From Clostridiales bacterium (GTDB taxonomy: Bacteria > Bacillota > Clostridia > Oscillospirales > Oscillospiraceae), in NCBI GenBank assembly GCA_012728025.1, contig JAAYFX010000040.1:1-11786 (forward strand): DNA of 11,786 bases, written 5' to 3'. The position numbers were made by a program, and so were the translations under genes. Below, piece after piece: positions 6,072-11,786 of the stretch. Every line of letters begins with the position of its first letter. Position 1 is the stretch's first letter. The notes below the pieces were generated by a model, which searched no databases, was not told the DNA's origin, and saw only the letters and a list, made by a program, of their open reading frames with translations.

Positions 6072-6836
6072 ATGAAATCTTTTCTAATAGCTTTTTCCAT
6101 GTATTCAAAAATACCCGTCCCCCAAACAGAATGGACAAAAAAGCATATGGCTTGGGCCTTATGCTGGTTTCCCGCCGTAGGTGTCTCTGTCGGGACAGTT
6201 TTGGCTCTGTGGCTGATTTTTGCAGATTTTATTGGCCTTGGCAGTATGGCAAGAGGGGCAATTGCCCTTGTCATTCCCTTTGCTATAAGCGGCGGCATAC
6301 ACTTAGACGGTCTTTGTGATACGGCGGATGCCCTTGGCTCCCACCAAAGCCGTGAGAGAAAGCTTGCGATTTTGCAAGACAGCCACATAGGGGCCTTTGC
6401 CCTTATAGTCTGCGGTCTTTACCTTATTGTTTTCTTCGCCTTTTGGTGCGAAATTCATGTGACAAAAAGGCTTATTCCCCTTTTGGCTCTAGTTCCTGTG
6501 CTATCCCGCTGTCTTTCCGCTCTCGGGGCGGTGACTATTAAAAATGCCAGAGGCAGCGGTCTTTTGGCCGCCTTTACCGAAGGGGCAGATATAAAAAAGG
6601 CAAGGATAATCTTAGTTTTCCTCAGCCTTATAACAGCGGCTCTTATGATTCTTCTCTACCCACTTATGGGCGTTGTTATGGTTTCTGCCGCTCTTTTATC
6701 CTTTTTGTATTACAATATTATGAGCCGTCGGGTTTTTGGGGGCATAACAGGAGACCTTGCAGGCTTCTTCCTTCAAATTTGCGAATTATCCTGCATTGTT
6801 GCCGCCGTTACGGCACAGGCTTTTATAGGAAGATAA
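6072..6836 (+). CDS. cobS: Adenosylcobinamide-GDP ribazoletransferase (cobalamin-5'-phosphate synthase)
   Basis: CobS is an integral membrane enzyme that joins adenosylcobinamide-GDP with alpha-ribazole (or its phosphate), the final assembly step of the cobalamin nucleotide loop. The 254-residue length is typical. Diagnostic acidic motifs are GGIHLDGLCDTADA (74-87; family form GGxHLDGLxDTxDA), DSHIGAFA (103-110; family D-S-x-x-G-x-x-G/A) and GGITGDLAG (223-231; family GGxTGDxxGA). The remainder is hydrophobic with several membrane segments. The ATG lies 8 bases after AAGGAA. It has its own probable promoter and sits between two terminators, the one after cadA and the one in the riboswitch downstream, so it may be expressed separately from the corrin-ring genes. 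The partner genes cobU and cobT are not in the window. Confidence 0.95.
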   Translation: MKSFLIAFSMYSKIPVPQTEWTKKHMAWALCWFPAVGVSVGTVLALWLIFADFIGLGSMARGAIALVIPFAISGGIHLDGLCDTADALGSHQSRERKLAILQDSHIGAFALIVCGLYLIVFFAFWCEIHVTKRLIPLLALVPVLSRCLSALGAVTIKNARGSGLLAAFTEGADIKKARIILVFLSLITAALMILLYPLMGVVMVSAALLSFLYYNIMSRRVFGGITGDLAGFFLQICELSCIVAAVTAQAFIGR

Positions 6837-6855
6837 CTTAAAAACTTAATATTTG

Positions 6856-6964
6856 AAAGCAGCATGAACAAGAATGTTCACCGGGGAAGTTGGGTTAATC
6901 CCACGCGGTCCCGCCACTGTGATAAGGAAGGTTTTCCTTTAAGCCAGATTACCGGCGCTGCTTT
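6856..6964 (+). promoter_or_regulatory. Cobalamin riboswitch aptamer
   Basis: The core shows conserved cobalamin-aptamer sequence: GGGGAAG (6883-6889), a hairpin TGGG/CCCA (6891-6903), GCGGTCCCGCCACTGTGA (6905-6922) and the B12-box-like AGCCAGATTACC (6942-6953). The closing P1 stem is perfect over eight pairs, AAAGCAGC (6856-6863) with GCTGCTTT (6957-6964). The peripheral part between the ACTGTGA core and the B12 box is only a short hairpin around AAGGAAGGTTTTCCTT, so this is a compact member. It begins about 20 bases after the cobS stop and precedes cbiK, so it should shut off the corrin operon when cobalamin is plentiful. Confidence 0.93.
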
Positions 6965-7010
6965 TACAAAACTGTTTGCGAGGGATGAGCAGGAAATTTT
7001 TAGCGCCAAG

Positions 7011-7042
7011 GCGTCCCTTTAGGTTTAAAAGGGGCGCTTTTT
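7011..7042 (+). terminator. Riboswitch-controlled intrinsic terminator before cbiK
   Basis: GCGTCCCTTT (7011-7020) pairs with AAAGGGGCGC (7028-7037), ten pairs including one G-U, with a 7-base loop and a TTTTT run (7038-7042). A competing stem is visible: 6980-6987 can pair with 7012-7019 (eight pairs, two of them G-U), which uses the terminator's 5' arm. In addition AGCGCC (7002-7007) can pair with GGCGCT at either 6954-6959, in the 3' end of the aptamer, or 7033-7038, in the terminator's 3' arm. This is the expected layout of a transcriptional OFF switch. Confidence 0.87.
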
Positions 7043-7126
7043 CATTTCCATAAGGGAAAAACTCTAAGGTATATATAGGAAATAAGGCAAGGTCAACCCG
7101 CTATTTTCCATGAGTAGGAGGCAAAA

Positions 7127-7897
7127 ATGCAAAATAAGGCTATCTTGGTTGTAAGCTTCGGAACAAGCTATGACGAGGCTAGAGAAAAAAACATCGAGGC
7201 TGTCGAGGAGCATATAGCCCAAAAGTTCCCCGACTGCAAGGTTTATTCCGCTTATACCAGCGGCATGGTGAGGGCGGCGCTGAAACGTCGGGGTATACAC
7301 ATCTCTTCCGTTTCCGAGGCTTTAGGCAGCATAAAAAAGGATGGATTTAAACAGCTTATTGTCCAGCCCACCCACCTTATCTATGGCGAGGAATACGATA
7401 AAATGAAGCTCTCTGTCTCTGAAATGGCGGATAATTTTGAATCTGTTTTTGTAGGTGCACCCCTGCTGGCAGGTTTTGAGGATATGGAAAAAGTCCTTGC
7501 CGTATTGCGAGAGGGCCTGCCAAAAAAAGACGACGAGGCTCTGGTGTTTATGGGTCATGGCAGCAGGCATTTTTCAAACATGGCCTATGCCGCCATGGAC
7601 TATCTGGCAAAATCCAAGGGCTATGAGGATATTTTCATAGGCACTGTGGAAGCCTTTCCCGATTTGGATGAGGTTCTGGCTCAGGTGAAGAAAAAAGGCT
7701 ATAAAAAAGCTCTTTTAACCCCCCTTATGCTTGTTGCAGGAGACCATGCTCAAAATGACATGGCAGGAGAAGACGAGGATAGCTGGCTTCAGGTTTTTCG
7801 GTCAAATGGCATAGAGACAAGCTGTGTGCTTAAGGGTCTGGGCGAATATTCCGGCATAAGGGAAATTTACTGTGAGCATATAGAAAATGAGCTTTGA
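7127..7897 (+). CDS. cbiK: Sirohydrochlorin cobaltochelatase (class II, CbiK type)
   Basis: CbiK inserts cobalt into sirohydrochlorin (factor II) to give cobalt-sirohydrochlorin, the entry to the anaerobic corrin pathway. The protein has 256 residues, close to Salmonella CbiK (264). The opening ILVVSFGTSYDEARE is characteristic. The catalytic and metal-binding positions are visible: His144 in MGHGS, Glu175 in GTVEAFP and His207 in AGDHAQNDMAGED, matching the His/Glu/His set described for Salmonella CbiK. No signal peptide is present, so it is cytoplasmic, unlike the exported Desulfovibrio form. It is the first gene after the cobalamin riboswitch and has a strong ribosome site, AGGAGG (7116-7121), 5 bases from the ATG. 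It overlaps cbiD by 11 bases. Confidence 0.95.
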   Translation: MQNKAILVVSFGTSYDEAREKNIEAVEEHIAQKFPDCKVYSAYTSGMVRAALKRRGIHISSVSEALGSIKKDGFKQLIVQPTHLIYGEEYDKMKLSVSEMADNFESVFVGAPLLAGFEDMEKVLAVLREGLPKKDDEALVFMGHGSRHFSNMAYAAMDYLAKSKGYEDIFIGTVEAFPDLDEVLAQVKKKGYKKALLTPLMLVAGDHAQNDMAGEDEDSWLQVFRSNGIETSCVLKGLGEYSGIREIYCEHIENEL

Positions 7898-9023
7898 GCA
7901 TTACATTGTAAGCGGGGGGGAAAAACTTCGCTGCGGCTACACCACGGGAAGCTGCGCCGCCCTTGCTTCAAAGGCAGCGGCAAGGACACTGCTCTCAGGA
8001 CAAGACAGTAAAACTGAAAGCCTTGTGACCCCTAAGGGCCTTTCTGTTGAGGTGGATATTCTTGACTTAAAGCGGGGCGATGGCTGGGTTTCCTGCGCTG
8101 TGAGAAAAGACGGGGGTGACGACATTGACGCCACAGACGGCGCTCTTATTTATGCCGAGGTTTCCAAAACCCCCGTAGGAATAGAAATAGACGGGGGCAA
8201 GGGTGTCGGCAGGGTGAGCCTTCGTGGTCTTGACCAGCCTGTGGGTCATGCCGCCATAAACTCCGTCCCCCGCCGTATGATAAAAGATGCGGCGGAGGAA
8301 GTTTGCCGTAAGTACGCTTACGAGGGCGGTTTTAAAATTATCATTTCCGTTCCCCAAGGGGAGGAAATTGCAAAAAGAACCCTTAACAGAAAGCTTGGCA
8401 TAGAAGGGGGCATCTCGATTTTGGGAACAAGCGGCATAGTAGAGCCCCAAAGCTTAGAGGCTCTTGTAGCCAGCATTGAAATTGAGCTTCGGGTTATCGG
8501 GGAAAAGGGAGAAAAAAACCTTATCGTCACCCCCGGAAACTATGGGGAAAACTTTCTTTCCACCCTGCCGGAGCTTGAAGGTTTCCCCCTTATAAAATGC
8601 TCAAACTTTTTTGGGGATACTTTGGACTTTGCCGCCCAGCAGGGCATGGAAAATGTTCTGATGGTTTCTCATATGGGCAAGCTTGTAAAGCTTGCAGGAG
8701 GAATTATGAACACCCATTCCCGCTTTGCAGACTGCCGTACAGAGCTTTTTGCAGCTCACGCCGCCCTTTCTGGTGCGTCACGCTTTCTTGTTGAAAAAAT
8801 TATGGCCTCCCCCACAAGCGATGCCTGCATAGAGCTTTTAGATTCTGCCGGACTAAGGGACAAAGTTATGGAAAGTCTGCTTTATAAAATTCAGGAGCAT
8901 CTTAGCCACCGCTCGGGCGGGGCCTATGCCGTCGGTGCCATTGCCTTTTCAAATAAATTTGGGCTTTTGGGCATGACAGAAGGCGGCAGAGAGATATTAG
9001 AAAAATGGAGGGACAAAGCCTAA
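7887..9023 (+). CDS. cbiD: Cobalt-precorrin-5B (C1)-methyltransferase
   Basis: CbiD methylates C1 of the contracted corrin ring in the oxygen-independent route and is specific to it. At 378 residues it has the normal size. Family motifs are GYTTGSCAA (17-25), PVGHAAINSVPRRMI (118-132), GISILGTSGIVEP (175-187), TPGNYG (215-220), SHMGKLVKLAGG (261-272) and HSRFADCR (277-284). The CbiD fold is unrelated to the tetrapyrrole methylases encoded downstream. The ATG lies inside cbiK (11-base overlap) and has no good ribosome site, so it probably depends on coupling to cbiK translation; the diagnostic motif begins at residue 17, leaving no room for a later start. Codons 10-13 contain a run of seven G followed by five A (7914-7925). 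The TAA stop overlaps the cbiL ATG by one base. Confidence 0.95.
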   Translation: MSFEHYIVSGGEKLRCGYTTGSCAALASKAAARTLLSGQDSKTESLVTPKGLSVEVDILDLKRGDGWVSCAVRKDGGDDIDATDGALIYAEVSKTPVGIEIDGGKGVGRVSLRGLDQPVGHAAINSVPRRMIKDAAEEVCRKYAYEGGFKIIISVPQGEEIAKRTLNRKLGIEGGISILGTSGIVEPQSLEALVASIEIELRVIGEKGEKNLIVTPGNYGENFLSTLPELEGFPLIKCSNFFGDTLDFAAQQGMENVLMVSHMGKLVKLAGGIMNTHSRFADCRTELFAAHAALSGASRFLVEKIMASPTSDACIELLDSAGLRDKVMESLLYKIQEHLSHRSGGAYAVGAIAFSNKFGLLGMTEGGREILEKWRDKA

Positions 9024-9712
9024 TGAAAAAGGGAATTCTTTTTGGTGTTGGTGTAGGGCCGGGGGACCCAGAGCTTATGACTGTCAAAGCCATAAAAACC
9101 ATTGAAAGCTGCCCCTGCATAGCCGCTCCCCAAACAGGGGGAGAAAAAACTCTTGCCTTGGATATTGCCTCAAAGGCAGTGAATATCGAGGGGAAGGATA
9201 TATTAACCCTCCCATTTCTCATGTCAAGAGACAAGGCGGCTGTTTCCGAAAATCACAAGGAGCAGGCAGAACTTATAAAAAGCAGGCTAGATGAGGGAAT
9301 TGACGTTGCCATGCTTAATTTGGGAGACGTTTCGATTTACTCCACCTTTTCTTATATAATGGATATTTTGCAAAGTGAGGGCTATGAGGTAATTATGATT
9401 TCTGGTGTTCCCAGTTTTTGCGCCGTTGCCGCCGCTTTGCGCACAGGCCTTACCAGCATGAACAAGCCCCTGCATATAATTCCCGCCGGCGGAATGTCTC
9501 CCGACGAGGCTTTTTCCCTTTCTGGCACCAAGGTGCTTATGAAAACCGGCAAGGCCATGCCGGAGGTTCGAGCCGCCGCCGAAAAGTGGGGGCTTTCTGA
9601 TAAAATTATGCTGGTGCAAAACTGCGGCTTGGAAAACGAGAGAATTTGCCGTAATTTTAATGAGGCCGAGGATGATATAAGCTATTTCACAACCATGATA
9701 GTGGGAGAGTGA
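9023..9712 (+). CDS. cbiL: Cobalt-factor II / precorrin-2 C20-methyltransferase
   Basis: CbiL uses S-adenosylmethionine to methylate C20 of cobalt-factor II, the step after CbiK. From this start it has 229 residues, standard for the family. It belongs to the tetrapyrrole methylase fold: an N-terminal GVGVGPGDPE loop (8-17), then the C20-specific GDVSIYSTFSYI (101-112, family GDPxxYSTxxY), SGVPSF (127-132) and C-terminal VQNCGLENE (198-206). The frame also contains an ATG at 9005, but I chose 9023 because GGAGGG (9007-9012) sits at a proper distance before it, the 9005 codon has no ribosome site, the protein then starts MKKGILFGVG as in homologues, and the one-base overlap with the cbiD stop (TAATG) fits coupling as seen at znuC/znuB. 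The stop precedes cbiF by four bases. Confidence 0.93.
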   Translation: MKKGILFGVGVGPGDPELMTVKAIKTIESCPCIAAPQTGGEKTLALDIASKAVNIEGKDILTLPFLMSRDKAAVSENHKEQAELIKSRLDEGIDVAMLNLGDVSIYSTFSYIMDILQSEGYEVIMISGVPSFCAVAAALRTGLTSMNKPLHIIPAGGMSPDEAFSLSGTKVLMKTGKAMPEVRAAAEKWGLSDKIMLVQNCGLENERICRNFNEAEDDISYFTTMIVGE

Positions 9713-9716
9713 TAAA

Positions 9717-10481
9717 ATGGTACATTTTGTTGGAGCGGGGCCGGGGGCTTTTGACCTTATAACAGTGCGGGGGGCAAGGCTTTTATCCGAGGCGGATTTA
9801 ATAATATATGCCGGAAGTCTTGTAAACCCCGAACTTTTAAAATACGCAAAAGCCGGCTGCGAAATACACGACAGCGCCTATCTTACTTTGGAAGAGGTTC
9901 TCTCCCTTATGAAAAAAGCGGAAAAGGCGGGGCAAAACACTGTTCGTCTCCATACGGGGGACACCAGTCTTTACAGTGCCATGAGAGAACAGATTGACGA
10001 GCTTATTAAAGAGGGCATCCCCTACGACATAGTCTCCGGTGTTTCAAGCTTTTCTGCGGCGGCGGCGGCTTTGGAGGCAGAATATACCCTTCCGGAAGTT
10101 ACCCAAACCGTTATAATCTCCCGCATGGCGGGAAGAACTCCCGTTCCGGAAAAAGAGAGCATGAAAAACCTCTCCAAAATCGGAAGTACCATGGTAATTT
10201 TCCTCTCCTCTTCCCTTATTCCTCAGCTCGTATCAGAGCTTTTGGAAGGCGGTGCATACAGCAGAGTCACCCCCGCTGCCATAGTTTATAAGGCAAGCTG
10301 GCCAGAGGAAAGGGTTTTCCGCTGTACCTTGGACACCTTGGAAAAAACTGCAAAGGAAAACGGCATAAGGAAAACGGCTCTTATAATCGTCGGGAATTTT
10401 ATGGACAGTCTTTACGAGCGCTCAAAGCTTTATGACCCCTCCTTCACAACAGAGTTTAGAAAGGCAAGCCATGAAAGCTAG
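9717..10481 (+). CDS. cbiF: Cobalt-precorrin-4 C11-methyltransferase
   Basis: CbiF transfers a methyl group from S-adenosylmethionine to C11 of cobalt-precorrin-4. The 254 residues match the family length. Motifs: VGAGPGAFDLITVRG (5-19), YAGSLV (31-36), which is typical of CbiF/CobM, HTGDTSLYSA (79-88) for the SAM and substrate pocket, and TQTVIISRMAGRTPVPE (129-145), diagnostic for the C11 enzyme, followed by YKASWPEE (191-198). The start has GGGAG at 9703-9707 upstream and lies four bases after the cbiL stop. The 3' end overlaps cbiG by 11 bases. No anomalies are visible. Confidence 0.96.
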   Translation: MVHFVGAGPGAFDLITVRGARLLSEADLIIYAGSLVNPELLKYAKAGCEIHDSAYLTLEEVLSLMKKAEKAGQNTVRLHTGDTSLYSAMREQIDELIKEGIPYDIVSGVSSFSAAAAALEAEYTLPEVTQTVIISRMAGRTPVPEKESMKNLSKIGSTMVIFLSSSLIPQLVSELLEGGAYSRVTPAAIVYKASWPEERVFRCTLDTLEKTAKENGIRKTALIIVGNFMDSLYERSKLYDPSFTTEFRKASHES

Positions 10482-11499
10482 TCTTATCGCCTTTACAGAA
10501 AGAGGGTCTTTTCTGGGTGAGAAAATAGCAGAAATTCTTTCTCAAATCCACTGGGAGGCAGAGCTGTCTTGTGGCTTTGGAGAGGGTAAAAAAAGCCTTT
10601 CACCATGGACAAAAAAAGCCTTTGAGGACTCGGCGGCTCTTATATTCATAGGTGCTGTCGGCATAGCAACAAGGGCCATAGCCCCCCATGTAAAATCCAA
10701 GGCTCAAGACCCTGCCGTAATAGTGATTGACGAGGCCGCCCGCTTTGTCATACCCATTTTGTCGGGACATCTCGGTGGGGCAAACGAGCTTTCCGAAAAG
10801 CTTGCAAAAGCCCTTGGGGCATCAGCCGTTATAACAACCGCCACCGACGTAAACGGAGTTTTTTCTGTGGACGACTGGGCAAGAAGGCAGTCTCTTTTAG
10901 TCTTAAACCCAAGGGCGATAAAAGATGTTTCCGCCCGCCTGTTAGCCGGAGAAATAATAAAAATAAGAAGTGATTTTCCCATTTCGGGAAAGCCGCCAAA
11001 GGGAGTTTTTCTAACAGACGGCGAGGACTATGATGTTTATATTTCTAATGAAAACACTTATAAAAAAAACTGCCTTAAAATGACAGCTCCCGTCTGTGTT
11101 CTTGGAGTCGGCTGCCGAAAAGGGGCAGAGGTTTCAGCCATTGAAAAAGCTTTTGAGGAGCTTGTTTTAAAAAAAGACATAGAGGAAAAGAGCATTGCCG
11201 CCGTCTGCTCCATAGACCTTAAGGCAGAGGAAAAGGGGCTTTTGGACTTTTGCAAAAACCACAATTTCCCCTTTAAAACCTTTTCCGCCGAAAAGCTTAT
11301 GGCTTTATCGGGAGACTTTACACCCTCGAATTTCGTAAAAAAAACCACAGGAGCCGACAATGTCTGCGAGAGAAGCGCCGTTTTAGGGGCAGGAGAGGGA
11401 GCAAGGCTTACCATTAAAAAACACTGCCTTGGGCCTGTCACCATGGCTCTTGCCGAAAAAGCTTTCAGCCTTAAATTTGAGGAGGGCTATGATGAATAA
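10471..11499 (+). CDS. cbiG: Cobalt-precorrin-5A hydrolase
   Basis: CbiG opens the delta-lactone of cobalt-precorrin-5A and releases the two-carbon fragment as acetaldehyde, a step restricted to the anaerobic pathway. From this start it has 342 residues. The N-terminal and central part shows FIGAVGIATRAIAPHVKSKA (59-78), DPAVIVIDE (80-88), LSGHLGGANEL (97-107) and ITTATDV (121-127). The C-terminal CbiG domain begins near residue 205 and shows LGVGCRKG (211-218) and GADNVCERSAVL (294-305). The frame extends back to an ATG at 10432, but the leading 13 residues (MTPPSQQSLERQA) look non-homologous. The ATG at 10471 has AAAGG around 10460-10464 and gives MKASLIAFTERG, a typical opening. It overlaps cbiF by 11 bases and cbiH by 8 bases, so translation is likely coupled. 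Confidence 0.94.
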   Translation: MKASLIAFTERGSFLGEKIAEILSQIHWEAELSCGFGEGKKSLSPWTKKAFEDSAALIFIGAVGIATRAIAPHVKSKAQDPAVIVIDEAARFVIPILSGHLGGANELSEKLAKALGASAVITTATDVNGVFSVDDWARRQSLLVLNPRAIKDVSARLLAGEIIKIRSDFPISGKPPKGVFLTDGEDYDVYISNENTYKKNCLKMTAPVCVLGVGCRKGAEVSAIEKAFEELVLKKDIEEKSIAAVCSIDLKAEEKGLLDFCKNHNFPFKTFSAEKLMALSGDFTPSNFVKKTTGADNVCERSAVLGAGEGARLTIKKHCLGPVTMALAEKAFSLKFEEGYDE

Positions 11500-11786
11500 A
11501 ATCTACGTTGTGGGTCTTGGCCCCGGAGACGAAAAATATATGACCGGCGAGGCAAGGGCGGCTCTTGAAAACTGCGAGCTTATCTGCGGTTACAGCGTAT
11601 ATGTTGACTTGGTGTCTCCCCTTTTTCCCGAAAAACCCGTTTTCACCACACCCATGACTCGGGAGATTGAGCGCTGCCGTGCCGCCCTTTCCCAGGCGGC
11701 AGAGGGCAAAACCGTTGCCATGGTTTGCAGCGGAGATGCGGGAGTCTATGGCATGGCAGGGCTTATTTATGAGCTTTCCTCGGACT
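11492..11786 (+). CDS. cbiH: Cobalt-factor III / precorrin-3B C17-methyltransferase (partial, 3' end outside window)
   Basis: The reading frame stays open from the ATG to the window edge, giving 98 codons of an enzyme that normally has about 240 or more residues. It opens with MNKIYVVGLGPGDEKYMTGEA, the tetrapyrrole methylase glycine loop. It also contains GYSVYVDLV (33-41) and VCSGDAGVYGMAG (78-90), both highly characteristic of CobJ/CbiH, which methylates C17 and drives ring contraction. AGGAGG (11480-11485) lies 6 bases before this ATG; an in-frame ATG three bases earlier (11489) is too close to the ribosome site to be preferred. It overlaps the cbiG stop by 8 bases. Some members are fused to other domains, which cannot be judged here. 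Confidence 0.94.
   Translation, partial: MNKIYVVGLGPGDEKYMTGEARAALENCELICGYSVYVDLVSPLFPEKPVFTTPMTREIERCRAALSQAAEGKTVAMVCSGDAGVYGMAGLIYELSSD

Noticed and set aside
6017..6319. Open frame of 100 codons on the plus strand across the cobS start
   Set aside because: It overlaps cobS in another frame, has no ribosome site, and its translation is Arg/Cys-rich with no recognisable domain; cobS has clear motifs.
1..11786. Mobile elements, CRISPR arrays, tRNA or rRNA genes
   Set aside because: No transposase, terminal repeats, regularly spaced repeats, CCA-ending cloverleaf or rRNA-like sequence was seen; the region reads as stable housekeeping and metal-handling operons.

Overview
The window looks like chromosomal DNA from an anaerobic, low-to-moderate-GC Firmicute of the Clostridia type. 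The evidence is strong AGGAGG-type ribosome sites, a consensus sigma-A promoter, tightly packed operons, the oxygen-independent (cbi) cobalamin pathway, and protein variants I associate with clostridia. I cannot name a genus.

Layout. (1) Positions 1-66 hold the last 21 codons and stop of a Fur-family regulator, ending in a CxxC motif. (2) Positions 137-2692 are a zinc-type ABC uptake operon: lipoprotein ZnuA with a His-rich loop, ATPase ZnuC and permease ZnuB. (3) Positions 2876-5843 are a metal-resistance unit: a consensus promoter overlapped by a palindromic operator, a CadC-like ArsR/SmtB repressor, a second palindrome with the same arms, a Zn/Cd/Pb P1B-type ATPase with two HMA domains, and a factor-independent terminator. 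(4) Positions 5960-6836 hold cobS (adenosylcobinamide-GDP ribazoletransferase) with a probable promoter of its own and a short leader in which the ribosome site lies in a hairpin. (5) Positions 6856-7042 hold a cobalamin riboswitch with a terminator and a competing antiterminator. (6) From 7127 to the window end runs a tightly coupled corrin-ring operon: cbiK, cbiD, cbiL, cbiF, cbiG and the first third of cbiH/cobJ, which runs off the end.

How the genes work together. The first half is a metal-balance neighbourhood: a Fur/Zur-like protein and an importer for scarcity, next to a CadC-like sensor and efflux pump for excess. The second half converts sirohydrochlorin through cobalt insertion (CbiK), C20 methylation (CbiL), C17 methylation and ring contraction (CbiH), C11 methylation (CbiF), loss of the two-carbon fragment (CbiG) and C1 methylation (CbiD). 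CobS acts at the end of the pathway, in nucleotide-loop assembly. Corrin genes not seen here (cbiE, cbiT, cbiC, cbiJ, cbiA, cbiP) may lie downstream or elsewhere.

Every gene belongs to a known family and I found no convincing new system. The observations most worth a second look are regulatory: two CadC-type palindromes with the same arms but different spacers, a hairpin masking the cobS ribosome site, and the placement of the riboswitch between cobS and cbiK. Two ORF starts (cbiL, cbiG) are better placed downstream of the longest reading frame.
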